A DNA stretch of 64,000 nucleotides. It comes from Nostoc sp. FACHB-973. Its GTDB lineage: Bacteria; Cyanobacteriota; Cyanobacteriia; Cyanobacteriales; Nostocaceae. Positions 26,652 through 35,015 of this stretch are shown here, one piece after another. Position 1 is the first letter of the stretch. Each line of letters starts with the position of its first letter. The notes below the pieces were generated by a model. It was not told the DNA's origin. It saw only the letters and a list, made by a program, of their open reading frames with translations, and did not search any database. The stretch covers positions 33,516 through 97,515 of the forward strand of contig NZ_JACJSJ010000023.1 in NCBI RefSeq assembly GCF_014698115.1. The letters run 5' to 3'. A program made the translations under genes and the position numbers.

Positions 26652-27029
26652 ATGCGAATACTGACTTTATTAGCATTAGCGATCGCAATCGCAGCTGTGA
26701 CTTTCGCACTGCAAAACTCAGCCCCGGTAGCAGTACAATTTTTAGTGTGGCGATCGCTAGACTTGTCAATGGCGCTAATACTTCTGCTTACCTTTAGTTT
26801 TGGCGTGTTATTTGGCTTCATCATCTCATTATTTTCAGCCATCAAAGGTATGAGAAAAAGGTCTGAACTCATGCGGAAAATCGAACAACAGACCGACGAT
26901 ATTGAAGACCTCAATCGTCAACTAACAGAAGCAAACAATCAACTTCAGGTGCTGCAATCTACACAACCACAACACTATTTACCTCAAGACGCATCGTCAA
27001 ATTATTCTTCAGATGCCTATCTTGAATGA
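26652..27029 (+). CDS. LapA/DUF1049 family membrane protein
   Basis: A 125-residue protein with two transmembrane helices (about 4-22 and 38-62), separated by the characteristic QNSAPVAVQFLVW turn. A cytosolic coiled coil follows (KIEQQTDDIEDLNRQLTEAN, about 82-101). This is the LapA domain plan, whose E. coli member helps regulate lipopolysaccharide assembly. GGTGGAGA lies just upstream of the ATG. Confidence 0.82.
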   Translation: MRILTLLALAIAIAAVTFALQNSAPVAVQFLVWRSLDLSMALILLLTFSFGVLFGFIISLFSAIKGMRKRSELMRKIEQQTDDIEDLNRQLTEANNQLQVLQSTQPQHYLPQDASSNYSSDAYLE

Positions 27030-27066
27030 TGTTTATTATCAAAACAAATTATCAGGGTTGGTTGCA

Positions 27067-27186
27067 ATGGACTTTATAAGTATAATTCAACACTGGCTAA
27101 AAGACCCAACAGTGGAAAAACTTATCCAAGTCTGCATAGCTATTTTAGTTATCACTCTCATCGTCCGCGCCTTAGGAGTTATGTAA
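27067..27186 (+). CDS. 39-residue single-helix ORF, possible gene 5' remnant
   Basis: ATG to TAA frame with a short amphipathic start (MDFISIIQHWLKDPTVEKLI) and one hydrophobic helix. It begins 37 nt after the LapA-like stop and ends 15 nt before insertion-sequence DNA. It could be an intact small membrane protein. It could also be the first helix of a larger channel gene cut by the IS scar; the WLKDPTV-KLIQV pattern recalls MscS N-termini but is too short to be sure. Confidence 0.4.
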   Translation: MDFISIIQHWLKDPTVEKLIQVCIAILVITLIVRALGVM

Positions 27187-27201
27187 AAATAACTTGAACA
27201 A

Positions 27202-27497
27202 TTAAGTGGCTACTTTGGGTTTTATAATATAGTTCCACTCACCATGAAAAGAATTTCGTTCGATTGCAATAGTATCAAGCTGTTGGTCTGTAACTTTGAT
27301 TCCTGTTTTGTAGAGATTTGGATCTAATCTAGCCTCAACTTCTAACCCTTGTATGGTGGTAGTATTGCGAATTAGATTAATCACAACTTGCAAGCTGGTC
27401 AATGGTCTACCTCGCCAGTTTTGGGTAATGTGACAAAACAAGCGATGCTCAATCTTATTCCATTTACTTGTGCCTGGAGGAAAATGGCACACATGAA
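27202..27497 (-). pseudogene. ISAzo13-like transposase, C-terminal remnant
   Basis: Only about the last 98 residues of the transposase remain: HFPPGTSKWNKIEHRLF, NWRGRPLTSLQVVINLI, and the end FHGEWNYIIKP are typical of the ISAzo13 family. The N-terminal catalytic part is missing. The frame is cut exactly where the IS1380 terminal repeat begins (27498), so the IS1380 element inserted into, or deleted next to, this older element. Confidence 0.75.
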
Positions 27498-27657
27498 CCC
27501 GCATTTCTCACAAACAATAAAAAATCAATTTACATGACCTGATATAAGACATTTTTTTGATACATCATGAATTCAAATTTATGTGGTGTAAAAATTAAGT
27601 ATAAGCCAGTACTTATGAAGCTAGAATAATCACTATATTTATCTTTATACTGAAAAC

Positions 27658-27694
27658 AAAATGCTTTGTTCAGAAAAATAAGCATTTTTTTTAC
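27658..27694 (-). terminator. candidate transposase terminator
   Basis: A 9-bp stem (AAAATGCTT 27658-27666, AAGCATTTT 27680-27688) with a 13-nt loop and T-rich sequence on both sides. It lies about 70 nt beyond the transposase stop in the transcription direction, and could work on either strand to block read-through into or out of the element. Confidence 0.45.
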
Positions 27695-27762
27695 CAGACT
27701 TAGATCAAACCAAGTCCAAAGTATTATTAATTATGAGAAATTCAATACAATTTGAGTTTATA

Positions 27763-28398
27763 TTAAGCAGTATTCGGGAGCATTTTTAAGCATCTGTAAG
27801 CAGCAGCAAAAATATGTTTGGAAGGACTTGAGCTACTAATCGCAATTAAAATTCGCCGTGCGCTGACAGTAATCAGCGCTCCGAGTTTTAATAATTTGGT
27901 ACGAATAGTTCCGACTTGAGCGGTTTCTAATTCCGTCTTTGCTAAACATTGTGACCGCAATGCATTCATCAAAACGTAAGCTATAGAAGAGAACCATAAA
28001 CGTAATTGATTCCCCGCGAATGTGTGGGTACTGGTTCTATCACTAAAAAGTTCCAGTTGTTGTTCCTTAAAGCGATTTTCCATCTCACCTCTCGGACAAT
28101 ATTTCTGGGTATAAAGTTCACCTGGAGCTATCTTATTCGTAGGAATTGAAGTGACAATAAAACGAATATTAGTCCCCTTTACTCCATACTCAACCTTACA
28201 AACAACACGACGACTACGACTCCAAGATTCACGGGTTTGATAGTCTAACGACTTATACCAAATTGAGTTATCAATCAAGTCAGAACCAAGAGACGGAAGT
28301 TGTTCATCTGCCTTAAATACAGTTTCTAAAAATGAAACTACTGTTGATAATTTCTGCTCATACTCAAGCGAGGCTCTATTTTTAGTCGTGGTAGTCAT
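27763..28398 (-). pseudogene. IS1380 transposase, C-terminal frame
   Basis: 211 residues continuing the transposase from the upstream frame: KSLDYQTRESWSRSRRVV, PRGEMENRFKEQQLELFSDRTSTH and the FAGNQLRLWFSSIAYVLMNALR block match the C-terminal half of IS1380 transposases, including the acidic residue region PRGEMENR. The two frames overlap as ATGA (28395-28398). The family normally has one continuous frame, so this is probably a single-base frameshift. Confidence 0.75.
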
Positions 28399-29249
28399 CT
28401 ACCTCGACGACTATTTTGCGCCAATCCAAAAACGTAGTCAACCCCAGTCTGTGACTCACACCATGTCATGATATCGTCTCTGGAATAGGCACTATCTGCT
28501 CGTACTAAAATTTCGACATTCTGCCATTGTTGACGTATTTGTTTAATGACCCTCTGCAATTCTTCTAACGCCCCAAATGCTGGGTCTACATTAGAAGGAC
28601 GTAGTTTGGCTGCCAATAAATGTTTACCACAAAAAATATTTTGTGGAGCGTAACAGTATCCTGCGTAATAAGTATTGAAGAAAACTTGCTCCTGATTACC
28701 ATGTACTAAATCATCAGTTACATCCAAGTCTAAAATAATTTTTCGTGGTTCTTTGTCGTAAGATTCTAGAAATATTTTCACAAATAGACTTTCAATTTCT
28801 GATGAACAATGTCCAATTTTATGGTAACGGCTATCTGCTCCTTGTTCTACATCTTCAGGACAATGTTCCAGCCGATTTAATGTACTTTTCCCGGCCAATT
28901 TTGCTGGCTCATTCTCTAATCCAATTCTTTTTTTTAATGCTAAAGCAAACATCGGATCATGACGTAACTCTTCATGGTCGTTTAAATCTTCATATCCCAT
29001 GATTAACCCGTATATCCGTTGTGCAATTAAGCTTTTTATTGGATGCAACATTCGGTTTGCTTGACGGTAATCTTGGAAACATCCTGCTAATCGTGATGTT
29101 ATTTGCAGTTTTCGGTCTAGTTCCGCAATTAAGCTTAACCCCGCATCAGATGTTACCTGTCCCCCGTTGAAATTAACTACGACTGGGGGTGATTTTGGCT
29201 GTTCAAATCTGAACTGTTTTGGGAGCGATCGCGAAGCTTGTTGGGTCAT
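28395..29249 (-). pseudogene. IS1380 transposase, N-terminal frame
   Basis: 284 residues starting with the family pattern FNGGQVTSDAGLSLIAELDRKL, then RIYGLIMGYEDLNDHEELRHDP, ILDLDVTDDLVHGNQ and ILVRADSAYSRDDIM. The frame ends prematurely with FGLAQNSRRGR where homologues continue. Summed with the second frame the length is about 495 residues, normal for the family. The N-terminal part looks otherwise undamaged, so the inactivation is recent. Confidence 0.78.
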
Positions 29250-29334
29250 GCTTTATAACTGCTGAAATACTTACCATATATACATTCTAACAATTTATTA
29301 CACCATTTTTCTCAGAGTTTGTGAGAAATCCGGG

Positions 29335-29695
29335 TATAGCCTTATGATAACTTGACTTTAGTCTGCTTTATTCACAATGACACAGTTATAGTAGAAGTCA
29401 GAAGGGACACAAGGTCTTGTGCCCATACAGAAGTTTTGCTCTATATCTGGCTGGCTATAGATTTGAAAAAGCATATCTGACAAACTGGCGTATATTTTTT
29501 TACATTTAATCACTTGTAAGATAAAAATTTAAATTTTGCTGAGAAATCTGTAAGAAGTTTCTAAGGAAAATATCAGTTTTTTAGATATCAATCCTTATCT
29601 ATTCATAATTCTTAGATAAATTATTTAAGCAATAATCAGTTTAAAGTTCAAGCCAAGAGCTATATTGCTGATTGAGGCATTGAGGAATTGAAATT
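29335..29695. other. 361-nt spacer right of the IS1380 element
   Basis: AT-rich DNA. A hairpin at 29404-29424 (GGGACACAAG GT CTTGTGCCC, one bulged base) is a known type of dispersed repeat. I found no trace of the missing ISAzo13 N-terminus here. The promoter of the DM13 lipoprotein gene should lie in the 3' half. Confidence 0.4.
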
Positions 29696-30226
29696 ATGAA
29701 ATTAAGATATTTATTAATACTGGGCTTGTCTTCTCTTGTCATGGTTGGCTGCGTCCGCGAAGTCTCAAAGAACCAGACTAATGAAAGTCCTATAGCTGTG
29801 AATGCCTCTGTTCCCGTGTCTTCAACTCAGGCGAAACCGTTAGCCAAGTCAGCACAATCTCCAAATTCAACTGCTATGAAGTCAGGCACATTTGTTTCTG
29901 GAGAACAAAAAACTCAAGGGAAAGTTAGTATTACCACTAAAGACGGCAAATCATTTCTAGAGCTTGATGAGTCATTTAAAACTTCTGAATCAGGGCCAGA
30001 TTTAGTAGTAATTTTGCATCGTTCAGATAACGTAATTAATTCAACTAAGCCACCATCGTATCCTTTAAAAAACGGAGATTATTTTATCCTAGCTCCGTTA
30101 CAAAAATATAGTGGCGCTCAAACTTATGCTATTCCTCAAAATATCAATTTAGCAGACTATAAATCTGCCGCTATCTGGTGTCGCAAGTTTAATGCTACTT
30201 TTGGCGCTGCTAGTTTGAGTCAGTAA
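29696..30226 (+). CDS. DM13-domain lipoprotein
   Basis: A 176-residue exported protein with lipobox MVGC at residue about 19. After a Ser/Ala-rich linker, the DM13 domain (about 65-172) shows KSGTFVSGEQKTQGKVSI, FLELDESFKTSESGPDLVVIL and the end AAIWCRKFNATFGAASL. DM13 domains are proposed to be redox-active with a conserved Cys, present here in IWCRKFN. The following genes encode a dehydrogenase and a flavin reductase, which fits an envelope redox role (inference). Confidence 0.85.
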   Translation: MKLRYLLILGLSSLVMVGCVREVSKNQTNESPIAVNASVPVSSTQAKPLAKSAQSPNSTAMKSGTFVSGEQKTQGKVSITTKDGKSFLELDESFKTSESGPDLVVILHRSDNVINSTKPPSYPLKNGDYFILAPLQKYSGAQTYAIPQNINLADYKSAAIWCRKFNATFGAASLSQ

Positions 30227-30269
30227 ATATTAACCAACAACAGAAAAATCAATCACCAGGAGAAAGTTT

Positions 30270-31067
30270 ATGAAACTAGAAGGAAAAGTTGCCCTAGTAA
30301 CTGGGAGCAGTCAAGGAATTGGACAGGGAATTGTTCTTGGTCTAGCTCAAGCAGGGGCAAATGTGGTAATTAACTATCGTTCTCACCCAGAAGGAGCAGA
30401 AGATACTTTAGCAAAGGTGGAAGCGATTGGTGGTAATTGTCATATAGCTCAGTGTCCCAAATCTCATGGTTATACAGTTCAAGCAGATTTGGGTAGTGTC
30501 GATGAAGTGCGTCAATTGATTGCAGAAAGTATTAACCATTTCGGCAAGCTAGATATTTTGGTAAATAATGCTGGCATTGAAAAACACGCACCATTTTGGG
30601 ATGTCACAGAAGCAGATTATGACGCTGTAATGAATGTCAATTTAAAAGGTGTTTTCTTTGCTACTCAAGCCTTTGTACAACACCTGATTGAAACTAAAAG
30701 AACGGGAAAAATTATTAATATTAGCTCGGTACACGAAGAACTACCATTTCCCAATTTCACAGCTTACTGTGTTAGCAAAGGTGGAATGAAAATGCTCGCT
30801 CGTAACTTAGCTGTTGAGTTGGGTGCTTTGGGGATCACAATTAATAATGTTGCGCCAGGAGCAATAGAAACTCCGATTAATACTAAGCTGTTGAATGACC
30901 CAGAAAAGTTGGGTGCGTTATTAAAAAATATTCCGCTTGGTCGCTTGGGTCAACCGCAAGATATTGCTTCTTTAGTAGCGTTTCTGGCTTCTGACGATGC
31001 TGACTACATTACAGGTAGCACCTTCTTTGTGGATGGTGGACTACTTTGGAACTATCAAGAACAGTAG
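30270..31067 (+). CDS. short-chain dehydrogenase/reductase (glucose 1-dehydrogenase-like)
   Basis: A 265-residue Rossmann-fold enzyme. The cofactor loop is TGSSQGIGQGI (11-21), NNAG is present near 96-99, and the catalytic Ser and YxxxK lie in NISSV and YCVSK. The C-terminus YITGSTFFVDGGLLWN is typical. The likely reaction is NAD(P)-dependent oxidation of an alcohol or sugar. One oddity is an insertion of about 11 residues (NCHIAQCPKSHGY) before TVQADLG, where relatives go directly from GG to the VQAD strand. AGGAGA precedes the ATG, and the FMN reductase gene starts 11 nt after its stop. Confidence 0.88.
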   Translation: MKLEGKVALVTGSSQGIGQGIVLGLAQAGANVVINYRSHPEGAEDTLAKVEAIGGNCHIAQCPKSHGYTVQADLGSVDEVRQLIAESINHFGKLDILVNNAGIEKHAPFWDVTEADYDAVMNVNLKGVFFATQAFVQHLIETKRTGKIINISSVHEELPFPNFTAYCVSKGGMKMLARNLAVELGALGITINNVAPGAIETPINTKLLNDPEKLGALLKNIPLGRLGQPQDIASLVAFLASDDADYITGSTFFVDGGLLWNYQEQ

Positions 31068-31078
31068 GGAGAAAAACT

Positions 31079-31792
31079 ATGTCAGATTCATCCTTATTTA
31101 TTCCAGTTATCCTTGGTACTTCTCGTCAAGGTCGCCAAAGTGAACACGTTGCTAAATTTATCGTTGAGCAGGTTGCAGAACGCGATCGCCTAGAAACCGA
31201 ACTGATCGATATTAGAAATATAGCGATCGCTAATGATGATGCAGGTGAACCACTCAAAGACCCTCAATTTTCTGGAACTATGGAACGGGCAGATGGATTA
31301 ATTATCGTTGTACCAGAGTACAACCACGGTTATCCAGGTTTACTTAAACACATTCTTGACACCTGCCTTAAAGAATATATTCATAAAGCCGTTGGACTGT
31401 GTGGCGTTTCCGCAGGCCCCTTTGGTGGTACAAGGGTAATCCAAAACCTCTTACCTGTGATGCGGGAGTTGGGGCTAATGACTATTTTCTATGACCTCAA
31501 CTTTAGCAACGTTCAAAAACTATTTGATGAGTCGGGTAATTTGATTGATAAACCAACCTACATTCGCCGCATGGAAAAGTTTATGGACGAATTGGTTTGG
31601 ATGTCAACTGTCCTAAAATATGGGCGACAAGAAGTCAGCCTAGAGAAGAAAGATAATATCCAAGTTAACACCTATGCCAGTAAACCCTGCCCGGAAATAG
31701 CTGCGCGGATGGGTGCAGATGCAATGGATACCGTCCTGCAAGTAAGTCGTAATGTCCAGACTGGTGAGGTGAAAGCTACCCCAGTTACTTAA
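31079..31792 (+). CDS. NADPH-dependent FMN reductase family protein
   Basis: A 237-residue flavodoxin-like reductase. The start is ATG 31079 with AGGGAG upstream, not the in-frame TTG at 31046 that would overlap the SDR gene. The flavin loop is LGTSRQGRQSEHVAKF (8-24), and the VVPEYNHGYPGLLKHILD motif contacts FMN in the family. It reduces flavin or quinones with NADPH. It is cotranscribed with the SDR gene, from which it could draw or share reducing power. Confidence 0.88.
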   Translation: MSDSSLFIPVILGTSRQGRQSEHVAKFIVEQVAERDRLETELIDIRNIAIANDDAGEPLKDPQFSGTMERADGLIIVVPEYNHGYPGLLKHILDTCLKEYIHKAVGLCGVSAGPFGGTRVIQNLLPVMRELGLMTIFYDLNFSNVQKLFDESGNLIDKPTYIRRMEKFMDELVWMSTVLKYGRQEVSLEKKDNIQVNTYASKPCPEIAARMGADAMDTVLQVSRNVQTGEVKATPVT

Positions 31793-31811
31793 GTTCCAAT
31801 TTTGCTTGACT

Positions 31812-31949
31812 CTAGAACACCGATTCAGTAATAAAAAACGAGACTGAGACATCCAATTTTTACGCCTTTTAAAACCAAATTTTTCTTGTTACAAGCCAAA
31901 TAAACCGAGATTTTTCGTCATAACTCTGAATACTGAATCGGTGTTCTAG
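31812..31949. mobile_element. 138-bp MITE-like element with 19-bp perfect terminal repeats
   Basis: CTAGAACACCGATTCAGTA at 31812-31830 is repeated as its exact complement at 31931-31949, enclosing 100 bp of AT-rich non-coding DNA. The palindromic outer CTAG could be a target duplication flanking 15-bp ends. It lies 20 nt after the FMN reductase stop. No transposase with matching ends is present in the window. Confidence 0.7.
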
Positions 31950-32084
31950 GCTTCTAGAAAACCGGGAAAATCAATAAAGTTTTGTAATTATGTCACTCTC
32001 TTACGCACAATCCAAGATTTTCAGTGCGTTAGAACTAATATCCATAACGCACCCTACTACCTTGGAACTATCGAGAGCAATAAT

Positions 32085-32149
32085 AATTACGAATTACGTT
32101 AGCGTAGCGGGGCGTAGCGGGGCGTAGCCCATTAAGAATTACGAATTAT
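32085..32149. repeat. composite repeat upstream of the aquaporin gene
   Basis: Two AATTACGAATTA-type blocks flank a tandem of GCGTAGCGGGG (two copies plus a partial GCGTAGCCC). Similar AATTACGAATTA sequence also lies before the ion channel gene at about 9680. Such sequences are scattered between Nostocales genes. Confidence 0.6.
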
Positions 32150-32150
32150 T

Positions 32151-32981
32151 ATGATGCAGACACTACGGAAACATTATCCAGAATATTTAATGGAAGCTGC
32201 GGGACTGGGGATATTTCTAATTTCTGCGGTGGTAGTGACTACCTTGTTACAACATCCAGCTTCACCAATTCCACAAGCAATTTCTGACCCACTTTTACGA
32301 CGGTTTATCATTGGTGTGGCGATGGGATTAATCGCTATTTGTATTATTTATTCTCCTTGGGGTAAACAATCAGGCGCACATCTCAATCCGGTTGTCACCT
32401 TAACTTTCTTTCGTCTCGGCAAAATTCAACCGTGGGATGTTATTTTTTACATCCTGGCTCACTTTATAGGTGGATTGCTAGGATTGCTGTTTGCTGTGGT
32501 GGTGTTTAGAGATGCAGTTACCAATCCATCTATAAATTATATTGTCACAATTCCCGGTGCGGGTGGTGCAGGTGTGGCATTTTTGGCTGAACTGGTGATT
32601 TCTTTTGGAGTAATGCTGATGATTTTGTTTGCATCCAATAACCCCAAACTAGCACCATTTACAGGCATATTTGCAGGAGTAATGATTGCAACTTACATCA
32701 CGGTAGAAGCACCATTGTCAGGTACGAGCATGAATCCAGCCCGTACCCTAGCATCGGCAATTCCATCTCACAATTGGACAGCCATCTGGGTTTATTTCAC
32801 TGCACCACTCTTAGGGATGCTCTTAGCAGCCGAACTTTATATCAGACTGAAAGGAAAAAGGGCTGTAAGATGCGCTAAACTCCATCACCACAACAACAAA
32901 CGCTGTATCTTTCGCTGTGGCTATCGTCACCCAGAAGTAGATAAAAGATGGTTGTTAAGCGACAAGTTACCTAATCCATAA
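32151..32981 (+). CDS. aquaporin/MIP family channel
   Basis: A 276-residue six-helix channel with two pore half-helices: NPV in GAHLNPVVTLTF (about 77-88) replaces the usual first NPA, and GTSMNPARTLAS (about 184-195) carries the second. This NPV/NPA pair is seen in some bacterial MIPs. It passes water or small neutral solutes. The last 40 residues (CAKLHHHNNKRCIFRCGYRH and beyond) are His/Cys/Arg-rich and unlike the family, possibly read-through into foreign sequence or a metal-binding tail. Confidence 0.85.
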   Translation: MMQTLRKHYPEYLMEAAGLGIFLISAVVVTTLLQHPASPIPQAISDPLLRRFIIGVAMGLIAICIIYSPWGKQSGAHLNPVVTLTFFRLGKIQPWDVIFYILAHFIGGLLGLLFAVVVFRDAVTNPSINYIVTIPGAGGAGVAFLAELVISFGVMLMILFASNNPKLAPFTGIFAGVMIATYITVEAPLSGTSMNPARTLASAIPSHNWTAIWVYFTAPLLGMLLAAELYIRLKGKRAVRCAKLHHHNNKRCIFRCGYRHPEVDKRWLLSDKLPNP

Positions 32982-33013
32982 TCAATACAGTAAATGATAA
33001 CGAGGAAATCACC

Positions 33014-33511
33014 ATGACAGTTAATTTCCAAGGAGTATTACAGCAACCAGGACAAGGTTCTTCTTATTGGGTGCTTGGAGATTTATACACTTTCAAGGCA
33101 GTAGGTGAAGATACTAGTCAAGCCTACGCTCTAGTTGAAATTATCGTTCAACCACAAAGCGGTACACCTCCCCATATACATAGTCACGAAAATGAAGCTT
33201 TTTATATTCAAGAGGGAGAATTAGAATTTCAGCTTGATGAGCAAATAGTTTTAGCAACTCCTGGAACCTTTCTCCATTCTCCTAAAGGTCAACTTCACAG
33301 GTTTACAAACATCAGTTTAGAGCCAGCAAAATTATTGTGCTGGGTAACGCCGGCAGGATTAGAGAAGTTTTTCATAAAAGTAGGTGTGCCAGTTTCAGAG
33401 AGGATTTCATCACCTACTGTTAGTCCCGCAGACATCGAAAAAGTTTTGACTGCGGCTCCGAGGTATGGTCTTGAAATTATTCCTCCACCTGCTGAATCTT
33501 CGCAGATATAG
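33014..33511 (+). CDS. cupin-domain protein (quercetin dioxygenase-like)
   Basis: A 165-residue single-cupin protein. The metal site is complete: PPHIHSHENEAFYIQEG supplies two His and a Glu, and QLHRFTN supplies the third His. Members act as dioxygenases, isomerases or simple metal binders. GAGGAAA precedes the ATG. It stands 36 nt ahead of the flavin/2Fe-2S reductase, so an oxygenase-reductase pairing is conceivable (inference). Confidence 0.85.
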   Translation: MTVNFQGVLQQPGQGSSYWVLGDLYTFKAVGEDTSQAYALVEIIVQPQSGTPPHIHSHENEAFYIQEGELEFQLDEQIVLATPGTFLHSPKGQLHRFTNISLEPAKLLCWVTPAGLEKFFIKVGVPVSERISSPTVSPADIEKVLTAAPRYGLEIIPPPAESSQI

Positions 33512-33547
33512 TCCAACATCACTAAAAGTATTAGACAGGAGACAACG

Positions 33548-34867
33548 ATGCTAGAAAGTCTGGGAAGAATTAAGAATCCATTAGTCAGAAGTATAGCCGC
33601 AGCAGCTACAGTTGGTTCAGTAATCACCTTATCTGCTGCTGTTGTAATTGGAGTAACCAATGCCAAAGCTAAATCTGCCTATCAATTTGGTGTCTATTCC
33701 TCACTGTTTGGAGTAGCTAGTGGTGCAGTATTTGGCTTAGTTTATACAAGCAAAGCAAGTGGAAATAAATCTACTCCAGACCTCAAAACATCAGATAATC
33801 ATGTTTGGCAAGATTGGCGAAATTTTGTTGTTGTTCGTAAGGTTAAAGAGAGCGAAGAAATTACTTCTTTCTATTTACAACCTGAAGATAAAGGGGAAAT
33901 TCCCAACTTTCAACCAGGCCAATTTTTAACCATCAAACTTGATATACCTGGACAGGATAAGCCTGTAATTCGTACTTACTCACTTTCAGATTATCCTGAA
34001 AACTGTGAATACTATCGCCTCTCAATTAAGCGGGAACCTGCACCGAATGGATTAGATGTTATTCCCGGTATAGCATCTAATTTTATGCACGATCGCATTC
34101 AAGAAGGTTCAGTAATTCTAGCAAAACCACCAAACGGTAAATTTGTTTTAGATGTGCAGAAATCGATCCCCGCAGTGTTGATTAGCAATGGTGTGGGAAT
34201 TACGCCAATGATTAGTATGGCTAAAGCTTGTAGTCTTCTTAATCCTACTCGTCCTATTTGGTTTGTACATGGTGCTAGAGACGGTAAATTCCATGCTTTT
34301 CGAGATGAAGTGAGGGAAATTTCTCGACAAAATCATAATCTGAATGTGCATTTTCGCTATAGTCGTCCTACATCTGAAGATAGAGGTAAATACCACAGTG
34401 TTGGTTATGTTGATGCTGCTCTGATTCAAGAGTTAGTAAGAGAAGAAGCTGAGTATTTTTTGTGTGGTTCTCCATCTTTTATGCAGTCCATAATGCAAGG
34501 GTTGAAGGAATCGGGAGTACCTGACAGTAGAGTATTCTTTGAATCTTTTGGTAAACCGATGAAAAGTGTGTCTGAGAAACAAACTCAAACTGCAACTGGA
34601 GATGAAAAATTTGCAGAAATTGTCTTTGCCAAATCCGGCAAAACTTTGACATGGCAACCTAATGATGGCACTATCCTAGAATTTGCCGAAGCCAATGATA
34701 TTAATCCACCTTTTAGTTGTCGTGTAGGTGTTTGCGGTACTTGTATGTGTAAAATCAGTGAAGGTGTAGTTGCTTACCAAGAAGAACCAACTGCAACAAC
34801 TGATAAGGGTTCGGTGTTAATTTGTATTTCTCAACCTGGAACTGCAAAATTGGTGTTAGATATTTAA
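33548..34867 (+). CDS. membrane-anchored FAD/2Fe-2S oxidoreductase
   Basis: A 439-residue electron-transfer protein. Two N-terminal hydrophobic segments (about 13-38, 48-68) anchor it. An FNR-type FAD domain (RTYSLSDYP near 140), an NAD(P) domain (SNGVGITPMISM near 215, and FLCGSPSFM) and a C-terminal plant-type ferredoxin follow. The ferredoxin has C-x4-C-x2-C in SCRVGVCGTCMC and a later Cys in LICIS. It moves electrons from NAD(P)H through FAD to the 2Fe-2S centre and then an unknown acceptor. The reductase half resembles flavohaemoglobin reductases. Confidence 0.88.
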   Translation: MLESLGRIKNPLVRSIAAAATVGSVITLSAAVVIGVTNAKAKSAYQFGVYSSLFGVASGAVFGLVYTSKASGNKSTPDLKTSDNHVWQDWRNFVVVRKVKESEEITSFYLQPEDKGEIPNFQPGQFLTIKLDIPGQDKPVIRTYSLSDYPENCEYYRLSIKREPAPNGLDVIPGIASNFMHDRIQEGSVILAKPPNGKFVLDVQKSIPAVLISNGVGITPMISMAKACSLLNPTRPIWFVHGARDGKFHAFRDEVREISRQNHNLNVHFRYSRPTSEDRGKYHSVGYVDAALIQELVREEAEYFLCGSPSFMQSIMQGLKESGVPDSRVFFESFGKPMKSVSEKQTQTATGDEKFAEIVFAKSGKTLTWQPNDGTILEFAEANDINPPFSCRVGVCGTCMCKISEGVVAYQEEPTATTDKGSVLICISQPGTAKLVLDI

Positions 34868-34945
34868 TAAATTCCTCTAATATCAAGCATATTATCTATC
34901 AGGCTTAATATCGATACAAAATTTTATTAGAGGAGATATGAAATT

Positions 34946-34993
34946 GTGCAAGTTATCTCAGTCAACTTAGGACTTTCCCGTGAAGTGCTTTAG
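34946..34993 (+). pseudogene. 15-residue remnant of a MOSC-domain gene
   Basis: From GTG 34946 the frame reads QVISVNLGLSREV and stops at TAG. This matches the conserved N-terminus of MOSC (molybdenum cofactor sulfurase C-terminal-like) proteins, which begin with VISVN-GLPREV. AGGAGA lies 10 nt upstream, so the original expression signal survives. The rest of the gene is absent. The GC-rich GNAT gene that follows may have replaced it. Confidence 0.42.
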
Positions 34994-35015
34994 AACTTTC
35001 AGAAGCTTACTGCTC

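Larger units (their letters stand above)
27498..29334 (-). mobile_element. IS1380-family element with 14-bp terminal repeats
   Basis: A 1,837-bp unit bounded by CCCGCATTTCTCAC at 27498-27511 and GTGAGAAATCCGGG at 29321-29334. These are inverted copies with one mismatch; four further bases inward (AAAC / GTTT) also match. The internal transposase runs on the minus strand in two frames. Flanking tetranucleotides differ (TGAA and TATA), so no target duplication remains. This agrees with a secondary deletion that also removed most of the flanking ISAzo13 element. Confidence 0.8.

Noticed and set aside
28380..28410. Programmed frameshift in the IS1380 transposase
   Set aside because: IS1380 elements normally have one continuous frame and no slippery run is present at the junction; a simple mutation is more likely.
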